The notes under the pieces were generated by a model, which did no database searches, had not been told where the DNA came from, and saw only the letters and a program-made list of their open reading frames with translations. This document shows, piece by piece, positions 31,151-42,199 of a DNA stretch of 64,000 nucleotides; the stretch's first letter is position 1, and every line of letters begins with the position of its first letter. The translations under genes and the position numbers were made by a program. Source of the DNA: Liriodendron chinense (Eukaryota; Streptophyta; Magnoliopsida; Magnoliales; Magnoliaceae); the NCBI GenBank assembly GCA_003013855.2, contig ML058447.1:2728001-2792000 (forward strand), in the 5' to 3' direction.

Positions 31151-31560
31151 TCTCACATTCTCTCAATTGAAGGTTTCATGGGAGAGGGTAAAGGAGCTTC
31201 TAAGGATCTACTCGAACCCAGTGGTGATTGAGGGTGATTTTGCTAATGTTATTGGTTGGGCAAAATCTATGTGCCATACCTGTGGAGACTGGGCAAAGAA
31301 GCTTCCAAGGATCCTCTGGGGCCTGGTGGTGATTGAGGTCGATTTTGCTAATGTTATCCATTGGTTCAGTTCTCTGTGACCATACCTTGGATTGGGTCAA
31401 TGGGATAATGGAATTGTGTTGTGGTTGCTGTATCCATTTATTTTGTATTCGTTGGGGGTGAACTCCAAAGCAGGCATGGGGAGGAGGTTTTTAGATTGTC
31501 CCGTCTAATCTTCTTCCTTAATAAAATTGCTATTTATCCATAAAAAAAAAATGTTTCATG
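31151..31560 (+). pseudogene. 3' end of a LINE-like element with RNase H-like remnant
   Basis: VVIEGDFANVIGWA-type residues (IEGD..NVI..W) resemble the RNase H tail of some plant LINEs. A 105-bp tandem duplication (31191-31295 and 31296-about 31385) repeats this motif in frame. TTAATAAAATTGCTATTTATCC followed by an A-run at about 31542 looks like the element's 3' end, and HVDREANAQL-like residues occur just after. Confidence 0.5.
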
Positions 31561-34535
31561 TAGATAGGGAAGCAAATGCTCAGCTGACTAAGCTATTGAG
31601 AGTATTGAGATGATTGATGCTCATTCTTTCATTATTTTGAAGAATTTGCACTTGTTGGCAATCAACAAAATATTATAGCAGAACCTGTATTGTATCAGTA
31701 TGCTGATTCATCTTCAATTGGTACATGGTAACTTTACCTGAGCTTCTGGGTAATGTGAATTCTGTCCATCTCCTTTTCTTGATTCAGGCACATGGATATC
31801 AGTCTACAACAGGCAGAAAAACATTGTACCTACCCAAGAATTTTCGCTGTTCGGATTTTCTGCACAAATAAAACTGTAGGAAGCTGTTCAAGTTTGACAA
31901 GAACTAATTGCCATCAATCGAGCCTTGTTTAGTGCTTTCTGATTTTCCATACTGGCTTCCTCATATACGGTTGAGTTCCTGCTGCCGTTCTGACCATCAA
32001 TTGACTTTTTTATTTTATTTTATTTTATTTTATTTTTTATCAGAATTTTCTAAGTATCATGCTTGCAAGTAGAAAAAAGAAAAAAGAAAAGGGAAAAAAA
32101 GAAAGAAAGGAAGCCTTGTCGTCTTTTTCTAATGACATCATTAATGTATGCACCTTGTGCCATTTTTTCATCTAATTAATATAAAAGAAATGGTAAAAGT
32201 CCTGGCATATTGGCTGCAATTATATCAAAAACCTTTGGTGGAAATGAAGTCCTTGTTCAATTCCTGCTGTTAAAGAGGATCCTAAATCCATGAGCTCCAT
32301 CTGTTGGTCGTTTTGTCCACTTGACTCTCTGTTGCATCCACGTGCGTTTTGATGCTTAACCATCGTGTAGAAGACCGCTAATGCACGTCACCAAATGTGC
32401 TAGCATGGCCGACGCATGCAATATCTTAGCCATAATGCTACCAAATGTGCTTGCTGGTTCTACTTCTGACCGTGTAGATGGTTCATTCAGAAGGTGGCCA
32501 TAATGCCAGAAACAGTTGGATAGTTAAAAGAACTTTAGCATAGTATCTTTAGCCTTAAATTTGTTTGGTAAACTGTGGCCCACCTGATTATTGGACCATC
32601 CTAATTCCTGCGCAAGAGCATTGAAGTAGTGGTATGCATCTCATGAATGGCCAATGTGCCACGCTGGCACATGTGGTGGCATGTGCATTACCAGCCTTGT
32701 ACATGTGTGTGGGTTAGCGAAGCGCGTGTGTTACAGTGTAAACCTGCAAATAGTATTGTGTTCCTTATTCATAATGACTGTGCAGTACAAACTGCAAGGA
32801 AGTTAACTTCAAGTTGGGACTTTGAAAGGAGCACAGTAGTGTTGTGGGCTACTTTCTCGCTATGAGCACTCACTATGGGCAAACCTGATTTGCACATCAT
32901 GCCCCCTTTTGCGGGCTCACCTTATCCTCTCCCTTCAGAAGTGAGAAGACCTCATTCCAACTGCTAAAGTCCCGACGTTGCAATATAAGTCAGGAAGTCT
33001 ACTCTGCCTGGGAAGCCCTGCCCATATACAGGTACAAGTGGTGGCAAGTCTTTAGATCTTTCAGGTGGGCCAGTATCCGAAACAAATTGATGCCCGGAAG
33101 GATATTGTTTCAACGATAGTTATAGTTTGTACATGATCTTTAGAAAGTAGATTAAAGCACTGTCTACAACATGATGGAAGGTTCAGATTTGTCACACGTG
33201 TTCCATATTGGAACTTGTTAACACGTTTAAATGGTTAGGGCTCCTACAAACCTCCTATATGAGTGAGTAAATGAGGATCAAATGATCACCCAACTAACGA
33301 CTGTTTGTAGGTTTGCTTAATATACAACCTCTCTCACGTGCTAAGGAATCTTCGGGCCTGTTTCAGTGATGCCAATTTTTCTGCTAATTCTATTTTCTGC
33401 CATATTGTCTTCTGGTCGATGGCCCGCTCCTTTCTCCCCCAAAAAGTAGTAGGAGAAATTCAGGGGGAAAAAAAGGACTTTTCAAGGATGCCAACTCATG
33501 GCACATGCAAGTGATCCAAACCGTCCATTATGGAGATCAGCTTGGGACAGTACGGCCCCTATAAAACTAGGTCAATATATATGCAGAAGTAGCTCTCCAC
33601 TCTACAATATACAAGTGTCATTCGGAGGGAATCCAACAGATGCTGACACCATTATAGTGGCGTCGCGTCAGTGCCGTTTCCTGTGAGTGTCTCTGAAAAA
33701 TCAATTTTAGAATGTCCAGGATATCGCATCCAGACAGGCCCTTTTATTCAATTAAAACATAAAAAAGTACCGAAAAACCGAGTATTGTTTTGCCAATCAC
33801 TTACATATGCTTCTCACACATGCAAAGCAATTTATTGTATATGCTTCCACCTCTTCTTTTACAGAGCGGCTTAACGAACCCGTCTTCACGTCACAAGAAA
33901 TGGTGCAAACCCACCCCGAGCAAGTGAAGACTGCATTACTTCTGTCATCGATGCCCACAGGATGGATGACTGGGAATGGATCCCGCCTGTAAAACCTCCC
34001 GTTAGGTCACTACTCAGGAGAAGATACTTGAGAGATACCTGTGTAAGCATGTCCAACTCACTCTGCAAGAGCCAGGAGGGAAATTGGGTAGGGTCCCATC
34101 TTTTAGAGCCGTTGGGAAATTGGGTTGATTTCAGGTCGCACCTTTTGGACCTAGATATGGTCCCGATTAAAAGGGGGTGGGTCAGGTCTAGTCAAGTGGA
34201 GTTAGTCTTAACTGTATATTTAATGTACTGACGATTCTAGAAACAAAATAAGGTCTTCTAAGCCAGACGCAAACATGCATGTAAGACAGCCCATTTACAC
34301 ACCATTCTGTGGTCAAAGTGGCGCATGTGTGTACTATCTGATCCATCCATTGGGGTGGGCCAAGCACATGCGGTGCAAAGATGCTTCATACATGTTTCTC
34401 TACTGCACTGATCAAGTACCAACGATACAGCAGAAGTTACCACAATCTTTTAAAACTCTGGCCCGTCTTAGGACACCGTTTAAACTTTGAAGACCAGCCA
34501 ACGGCCTGACTAACCGTCCGTATGGGGGGGTGCGG
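31561..34535. other. No gene identified
   Basis: A possible terminal exon at about 31789-31870 follows a TTGATTCAG acceptor-like site and encodes TTGRKTLYLPKNFRCSDFL then a stop, but no partner exon or family is apparent. (TTTTA)n lies at 32009-32038. Remaining sequence is ordinary, with scattered GGGCC-type words and no polymerase or MITE arms I can place. Confidence 0.4.
32009..32038. repeat. (TTTTA)n microsatellite
   Basis: About six units of TTTTA. Confidence 0.95.
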
Positions 34536-34545
34536 TTTGGGTGGA

Positions 34546-34975
34546 TCCCTAACTGTGGGGCCCACTTTGATGTATTTTCCTTACATCCACACCGTCCATC
34601 CATTTTGACAGATCATTTTAGGGCATGATCCCACATATCCAAAATCTTAGGTGGACCATACTACAGGAAACAGTCGTGCTTGAATCACCACCATTAAAAA
34701 CTTCATGGGGGCCACTGGAATGTTTATTTGCCATCCAACCTGTTGATGAGGTCACAAAGACCTGAATGAAGAGACCACACAAATATCAGCTTGATCCAAA
34801 ACTTTTGTGGCCCATGAGTAGTTTTTAATAGTCGATTACCACTATTTCCTATTTTATGGTCCACCTTAGATTTGGATCTGCTTCAATTTTTGCCCTATAA
34901 TGAGTTTTCAAAACTGATGAACGGTGTGGATATAAGGAACATACATCAAGGGGGGCCACATGGTCTGGGATCCCC
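34546..34975. mobile_element. Long-arm MITE copy
   Basis: The left arm GTGGGGCCCACTTTGATGTA and the right arm (reverse complement GTGGCCCCCCTTGATGTATG) enclose the standard interior (ATTTGCCATCCAACCTGTTG, ATCAGCTTGATCCAAAACTT). Outside, GGATCCC occurs on both arms. No exact target duplication was found. Confidence 0.75.
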
Positions 34976-35049
34976 CTTATGGGCCTCACCTAAGGAATAG
35001 AGGACTCGGATTCGGGAGGGACACCTCTAGCATCGTGTTAGGTGCCGAA

Positions 35050-35640
35050 AATCTGTAGGCCCCACCATGATGTCTGTGTTTTATCCACACCGGGCATGAG
35101 CCCAAAAATAGGCAGATCCAAATATCAGGTGGCAACCTCACTGGGGTTCTTATCATTGCTCGGTGGTAGACTCCGAGGAGTTACAACACCAGGTCTCTCC
35201 TGTTCAAGTCCCATAGGTGGTGGTGAAAATCCACTACTGCGTGAGTTTGGGGGTGAGTGTGTGTGGTGGGTGTAGGGAGTAGGGTGAAAGAAAAAGAAAA
35301 GAAGAGTGGCCATATCAGAGGAAACAGCAGTGATCGAACGCCCACCCTAAAAACTTCTTGGGGCAAGAAAAGTATTGGATTAAGCTGATATTTGTATTTT
35401 CCCTTTGTCAGGTCTGTGTGACATAATCAACCGGTCGGATGATAAATAAACATCACAGAGGGCCTAGGATGTTTTTAATGGTGGGCGTTCAATCACCACC
35501 GTTTCCTGTAGTGTGGTCCACCTGAGATTTGGATCTCTCTCATTATTAGGCTCATTCCCTAGAATGAGATGGCAAAATGGATGGACCGAGTGGATAAAAC
35601 ACATACATCATGGCGGGGCTCACATACGAGAGGGGTAACT
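35050..35640. mobile_element. Long-arm MITE copy with an internal insertion
   Basis: The left arm CCCCACCATGATGTCTGTG breaks off near 35130 and resumes at about 35305. The intervening 170 bp (purine- and GGTGG-rich) is foreign to the family. The right arm ends GGATAAAACACATACATCAT. Confidence 0.65.
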
Positions 35641-35751
35641 ACTCATCCGAGTTCACGAATAGACCGTACCTGAGGAAGAACGAAAATCGAGGTATGTAGA
35701 GGAGTCCTCAATATACGCGGAAAGGGAATCTAATACAGCACCGAATCTCTG

Positions 35752-36277
35752 GGGCGCGGATTAGGTACTTCCCCTGCCTGTCCCGAGCTCCAAACAGGCT
35801 AGGGTTCTGAGGGCCACCGTGATGTATTGATTTTATCCACGCCGTCCATTCGGTTTTCCATATCATTTCAGGACATAGTACCAAAAATGAGGAAGATCTA
35901 AGGTTTAAGTGGGCCACACCGTGGTAAGCAGTGGTGCTAATGATTGTTACCGTTGCAACCTTCCTAAGCCCACCGTGATGTTTATTTGCCATCAAATCTG
36001 TTCATAAGATTTATAGAAACCTGGATGAAGGTACGGTACAAATATCAGCTTGATCCAAAACTTCCTGTGTCACCCGATAACTTTTCAACGGTCAGAATTT
36101 AATCCCTATTTCATGGTCCAATTGAGCTTGTATCTGCCCCATTTCTGAGCTCATGACCTGAAATGACGTGGAAAATCGAACGGACGGTGTGGATAAAATC
36201 CATACATCACGGTGGCCCTCAGAGCCCTAGCCTGTCTCGAGCTCGGGACAGGCGGTGGAAGTACCTAATCCGCGCCC
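35752..36277. mobile_element. Long-arm MITE with perfect 9-bp target duplication (Mutator-like)
   Basis: GAATCTCTG flanks it at 35743-35751 and 36278-36286. The ends begin GGGCGCGGATTAGGTACTTC on both arms, and the arms stay nearly complementary for about 180 bp. Long terminal inverted repeats with 9-bp duplications are the signature of Mutator-like elements. There is no coding capacity. The strong arm identity suggests a young copy. Confidence 0.88.
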
Positions 36278-36307
36278 GAATCTCTGTGGGGCCACCATGT
36301 TGTAGGT

Positions 36308-36844
36308 GGAATCGGATTGCATGCGGAGTAACTCCGCACGCTCTTATCGTGCGGAGTAAACTCAGTTGGGCCCACATAGAATGTATATGCTTCATCTATT
36401 CCGTCCATATGTTTTTCCAGCTCATTTTAGTGGTTGAGCCCAAAATTTAAGCATATGAAAATCTCAAGTGGATCATGCCAAGGGAAACAGTGGGAATAAT
36501 GATTTCCACCGTTGAAACCTTCACAGGCCGTACAGTGTTGTTTATTTGTCATCCAACCTGTTCAGAAGATCACATGGATATGGATGAAGGGAAAAAACAA
36601 ATATCAGCTTGATCCAAAACTTCTGTGTCCTCCAAGAATCTTTCAATGGTAGACATTCAGTTCACACTTTTCTTGTGGTGTGGTCCACTTTAGATTTTTA
36701 TATGCTTCATTTTTTGGCAACATACCTAAAATGCTCTATTACAATGGATGGACGGAGTGGATAAAATGCGTAAATCACTGTGGGCCCCACAGAGTTTACT
36801 CCGCACGCTAGCGTGCGGAGTTACTCAGTACGCAATCCGCGTCC
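36308..36844. mobile_element. Long-arm MITE with perfect 9-bp target duplication (Mutator-like)
   Basis: GTTGTAGGT flanks it at 36299-36307 and 36845-36853. The outer arms read GGAATCGGATTGC and GGACGCGGATTGC, followed by self-complementary GCGGAGTAACTCCGCACGC, then the shared core GGGCCCACA..GAATGTATATGC. The outer arm therefore differs from that of the neighbour at 35752-36277 while the core is shared. Confidence 0.88.
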
Positions 36845-36853
36845 GTTGTAGGT

Positions 36854-38802
36854 GTGAGAGCAACTCCTTACATTACGGTTGCACACTTATCTTCTTAGTT
36901 CGTAGTATATCCAACATATCCGACCCTTAAAGTGTTGGATCAGGCATATTTTTGGATTCATTCCTCCATCATGATGATTCAATCCTCATGAATTGGTTGG
37001 ATGAGATCACGTAAGCCAAACCTGATGTCCCGTCCCATTATTCCCTTTAGTGTAGCCCACGTGAGTTGTGGATCAGGACACTTTGGAGACGGGGACTATC
37101 ATCGCCTGATAGACTGGACGGAGAGGATGTATCAAGTACAAGTTAGGTGGGCCAAGAGATCTCTCTCTGTTTTTTTTGGCATGCGCTGCGTAGAGGATTC
37201 GCGTTGGCTGACTGTCTCCCACTCTGCAAGACTACGACAGCCCGAAAAGTAAGACCCATTGCTGAGTCTGGCCCAACCCGTACCGACAAAACGAACAAGC
37301 CCAAGCCCAACCCCAAGCCCAGTCCGTGTGATTATCAAAGTACAACCCTCAAAAGTAAAACCCACCCCCTTCAAACTACGCAATCTAATTTTGGACCTGA
37401 ATCAAATTGCTAATTCAGTTTTTAATATTCACTAAGGCAATGCAAAACAATAAAAAAAAAAACAAGAAATTGAGAATATTTCTTCACCAATAAGATGATT
37501 GGGCACAAAAATCAGCCACAATGTTCATATCTTCATGACAATGTATGCTCCACCTATAAGATAATTGGGTGCAAAAATCAGGCAGTTCCTTTCATTACGT
37601 AGATCACAAAGTAGATAAAGATGAAAGTACAATCCATACAAATGGATGACCAGTGAATTAACTCAATGTACATTTGTGGTGCAATGAAGAGTGGATCGAC
37701 CTGATTTTTGCACATAGTGATCTTTAAAGTGCAACCCACATTTGCAGCGTCTTGGATGTCATTTAAATATGACATGCTGGCATAACTTAATGGTCCATTG
37801 AGATGGTTACCAATATTCCCAATTTTGGCGATTAATTTATGGTGAGATTTTCAAAATCTCAGCCATATTCGTCAAACTGGGTGCTCTATGATTAACGCGT
37901 GGATAGTTTGGTCGCCATGGCTATAATACCTATCAACTTCCCTCGTGTTATTCATGATTAATTCGGTCATTGACTTTGTCATTAATTCTTTTTATTTAAT
38001 TATATCATAGAGTGCATTTTAATTCTGATGATCTGCACTGCACTGAATTTTTATGCCTCTCTATCATGTACAGTAAAAATAGCATATGTTTATTGATAAT
38101 CTAAACCATTCATCACATAGATCTTAGTGATGATTTGTCAGAAACCAGGATTTTCCTTTATTAGACCATCTTAACCATGTAATAAATGAAGAATTTCTCT
38201 CTAAATGTGATTCGTTACCTTCTTTTGTCTTGTTGTGTTCATTTTTGTGCGACCGTTTAAAGGGTCCACTAAACAGCGAGATTTTTTGGGTATGGACCAT
38301 TAACTCCTTCTCTACTGAATGAATGGTTCCGATCTTGTCCTTGTATGCTTAAGTTTGAGGCAGTGACATGGAGACACAATATAATTTTGTTTGTGTTCGG
38401 TTTCTATGATGGTTGATAAGCATAATTAGCTGGTTTGTCCAAACTGATCCATAAGTCAAGCTTTTTGGCTCAAGAGGAAACGGAGTTTTTGGCAAGTCGG
38501 CAATCCTGGAGGGTAGGCACACGTGTGAGAAATCCTATCTTCCCACGTGGGTGGTCCCCACTAATTGGATATTCTGTCTGAAAAATAGGCCATTTTACTC
38601 AAGTGGGCCACAGCGTATCCGTTGTTTTTGTACATTTTGGTCACCTGAAGGAGTGAAACGACCTTTTTTTTAGGTCAGAAGATCTAATCACTATGATCCA
38701 CGTGATGATAGCTCCAATCTCTCGCAAGTTTCAACGGTGACCGTAATCTCATCTCAGAGAAATGTGATATATCGTCCTTCTACGGTCTATTCTGATAAAG
38801 CA
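36854..38802. other. No gene recognised
   Basis: Contains an (AAGCCCAACC)-like stretch at 37296-37325 and some MITE-like scraps (37000-37100). The rest is AT-rich with no coding signal. Confidence 0.5.
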
Positions 38803-38810
38803 GGTTGAAC

Positions 38811-39000
38811 CAAGGATTGAAGACTTGTCCGAGTCATATGCGACTCATCCAAGTCGACTTGGACTCAGCCGAGCCAAATTTGGTACACCACCACGAGTCA
38901 GCATTGAAAATATGGGTGATGACTCGGTTGACTTGTCTCACTTGCGATTCGACTAGGACTGAGTGAGTCAGTCCGAGTCTCCAAGTCTTTAAGGACTATG
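38811..39000. mobile_element. Foldback MITE, GACTCG/CGAGTC vocabulary, hAT-like, 8-bp target duplication
   Basis: A perfect octamer GGTTGAAC flanks it (38803-38810 and 39001-39008). The left end is CAAGGATTGAAGACTTG and the reverse-complemented right end is CATAGTCCTTAAAGACTTGG. The 190-bp interior repeats CGAGTC, GACTTGG, CAAGTCG in both orientations. Same end type (CA[A/T]..., AAGACTTG) and same duplication length as the other word elements. Confidence 0.85.
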
Positions 39001-39008
39001 GGTTGAAC

Positions 39009-39726
39009 TGATCTGAACTACGTTGTTATGTTTGCTGGATTTAAAAACAGGCCACTCGATAGACCACATGGGCCAAAGTGAAGGGTTTTCATGTGTGTAG
39101 AAGCGTACAAGAAAACGATGTGGCGTGAAAGTCACACGGAATCTTATCATTCTTCCGTGAAGATGACACGGCCATAAGAAGTGGGACCCACTCCAGGTCT
39201 CTGGTCCTTTCAAAAACCCAAGGCCGCCGGGTTCTCTTTCCATCGCTGTGGGAACTTTCTTTCGGACGACTGTACTCTCCTCAAATGGTGAAAGCCTGCA
39301 TTGGGTTTCTTTACACTAGGAGGGAATGATCCTGTGCGAATCATCCGTACGAGGAATTTCATCCCTCCTTGGTCATTGGTTCACCGGTGGAAAGTGGGCC
39401 CCACTTCAACATCACGCTATTCTTTGAAATGGGCTCCAGTCCCCATATGTACCGTGTACTTCACCCTGTTTTGGATTGCAGTACCGTGTACTACACCCTC
39501 GTTAGCTGATTTTGGGGAAAAATTAAAGGAAATGGTGCCACGTACGCGATTGTCATAGGCCCTCTCTGCGTGCTACATACACCCTACACATATGGCCCAC
39601 CATATGATCATAACCACTTGATTTTGGTAGGACGAACCAACATGGCCACTTGTTGAGTTGCTTATCTCGGCGCAAAGTTGTAGTGGGCAAGCACACTCTA
39701 CAGTACATTTTGCATTCCTTGCTAAT
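39009..39726. other. No gene recognised
   Basis: No repeat arms, polymerase motifs or convincing coding frame. A short stretch at 39390-39430 has a MITE-like GTGGGCCCCACTTC word. Confidence 0.5.
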
Positions 39727-39944
39727 AGAGCTGGGCACGGGCTTAAGTCAACTCGAAAACTAGACTTGTTCGACTTTGTTTAGACTCGACTCAATCCGAG
39801 CCCAGGGGGTGATTTGATTCGGACCAAGTTTAGTTGGACCAATTGGAACTCAAAATGAATCGAGTCTGGGTCACTAAAATGAGTCGAGTTTGGGTCACTT
39901 AGAAAATCGACTTGGCTCAGACAAAAAATGACTCAAACAGACTC
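39727..39944. repeat. GAGTCG word element abutting the gypsy fragment
   Basis: Starts TAGAGCTGGGCACGGG and reiterates ACTCGA, GAGTCG, GGGTCACT and GACTTG words until it meets truncated reverse transcriptase sequence at about 39945. No matching right end is present, so the element and the gypsy copy truncate one another. Confidence 0.55.
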
Positions 39945-42193
39945 GATTGATCCGAACCAGTTCTTTACTCTTAAATCGATTTTAGAGAAATAACAAGCAC
40001 CCTTCAACCGATCGAATAAATCGTCGATACGAGGTAATGGGTATTTGTTCTTGATGGTCACCTCATTTAGCTGACGGTAGTCAATACGTAACCGCATAGT
40101 ATCATCCTTCTTCTCTACAAAAATTACCGGTGCACCCCACGGGGATGTGTTAGGTCTTATAAAACCTTGTTTCGTTAATTCGCCCAGCCGATCTTTCAAC
40201 TCCTTTAATTCTACTGTCGACAATCGGTATGTCTGAATAGAGATTGGTGCAGTACTTGGTAAGAGATCGATACCGAAATCGACGTCCCGTCGAGGTGGTA
40301 ATCCAAGAATGTCCTGAAAAACCTCGAGATACTCACTCGCCACCAGAATTTGATCTAAGGTCTGCTCTTGTGACTCACCTTCCCTTAGCACCATGATATG
40401 TATAAATTCTTTACCCTTCTCGATGACTTGCATTTGAAATGGTTCTTTGCCAGGAATAGAGAAAGTAACTAACTTATCGTGACAGTCTATCTTAGCTCGA
40501 TTTGAGGTAAGCTAGTCCATACCTGGGATTACATCATACCCTGACATGTCCATCATAATCAAATCTGCTGGCGTAAGTACACCGCCAATATTGAGTTGAC
40601 AGACTCTACATATTTGGTTCAAGACTAGTGTCTTTCCTTTGTTTTTCTAAGGTGCTCTGGTTTAAGGCTTAATCGTTCCACTACAGCAGTTGATATGAAA
40701 GAAAAGCTAGCACCAGAGTCGAAAAGAATAGTAACAGATTTATCACAAACATTCGTCATACCTTCCACCACATTGTTGTCCACCTTTGGCTCAGCAGTTG
40801 GTGTAATCGCATATACTTTCCCTTGCATAGGTTGTTGTCTAAATTGCTGTCTTCCTCGATTCTGAGAAGTTGTAGGTCGAGCTGGCTGCTGGGGCTGATT
40901 TTGTTGGAACTGTTGCGGCTTGGGAGGTAACGACTTTGAAGATTGGGGATAGGGATTTGCTGACCGCGATGCCTGAGATGTCATGCCTGACTGTTAAGTT
41001 ATAGCAGGAAATTATGCATGGAAAGGTAAGGAAGGTAGTAAGCCCATGTCGCGAAGTCGGGTCCGACAGTATATTGCTTTGTGTCCATACTTATTGCAGT
41101 GAGCACAGTTTCCAGCAAAGAACTGGTCCTGATTATTCACCACGAAAGTTGGCACATTAACCATTTGTCTCTTCTCTAATGATTGCCGCTGACTTGGTGC
41201 AGACCTAGACTGACTTCTAGTTATTTGAGTGCGAGATTTCTGGAACCTGTCATTATCCATTTCAGCCTTCAGTGCTTTGTCCACAATCTCAGCATAGCTT
41301 TTAATAGTGTCGGTGCAGAACTTTGTTCGAACATTATGATGAAGTCCTTCATCAAACTTAGAGATTTTATATTCTTCATCTTCCAAGATTTTCTAAACAT
41401 ATCTGGATAATTCTGTGAACTTAGCCTCATACTGAGCCACAGTCATTGAGCCTTGTTCTAACTTAGTGAACTCGGTCATTTTCTAATTTCTGTTGGCCTG
41501 AGGAAAATACTTCTCACGAAATTTCTTTTCAAACTCTGCCCATGTCCACTCATGATTAGCTTCCACCACCCGTTTTTCCATACGCCACCAGACATCTGAT
41601 TCTCCTTGAAGGATGAATGAGGCCAAGCGAACCTTTTGATTGTCAGGGCAGTTCATTGCTTCTAGTACCTTTTCTATTTAGACCAACCAATCCTCAGCTA
41701 TAGTTAGATTTGTGGCGCCCTGAAATACCGGAGGCCTGAGTTTGGTGAACTTCTCCAGCAAGTCCACTTCTCGTGGTTGTTCCGATCTCATTGGCACTGT
41801 CTGTCAACTTCCACGTGGTGCTTGAGTCATGTCAGCCCACTGTATAGCAAACTGTTCCTGTTGTTGTTTCATCATTGCCGCCATTTAGTGAAGTAATCCG
41901 AATGCTGCATCCAAGGATTAAATGTTGGGTCTAGGATTCGCCTAAGTTGTCCTAGGAGACAATGGTAATCGAATACTGGGCCCTGCTTTATTTTGATTTG
42001 CCGCTAGTGGGGGTGGTGCAAGATTCTGTTGTTCCTCAAAGTTTTCTTCTTTTTCTATCGCATTTTCATCTTGTTCTCTATTTGAGGCCTCTTCTTCCAC
42101 CACTACTGTAGGATTCACTACCGGTCCTTGGGCCACAGTTACACTTGTTGATGGGCCTATATCACGAAGGTTTTTGGATTTCCTAGGAGCCAT
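39945..42193 (-). pseudogene. Gypsy gag-pol remnant
   Basis: The gag ATG is at 42193 (MAPRKSKN). Stop TAG occurs at 41944-41942, and the frame resumes several times. CCHC knuckle CAHCNKYGHKAIYC at about 41107-41066; aspartic protease FDSGASFSFIS at about 40715-40680; RT blocks TYRLSTVELKELK, GFIRPNTSPWGAPVIFVEKKD, MRLRIDYRQLNEVTIKNKYPLPRID and FSKIDLR at about 40230-39960, after which homology ends before the catalytic YxDD. Inactive. Confidence 0.85.
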
Positions 42194-42199
42194 AATCAC

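Noticed and set aside
30910..31170. 86-residue frame beginning MAFSILLGE
   Set aside because: An acceptor-like site precedes it, but no family or partner exon could be found; kept only as a low-confidence note.
34546..34975. 9-bp target duplication for this MITE copy
   Set aside because: Several end placements were tried; none gave matching nonamers, so no insertion boundary is claimed.
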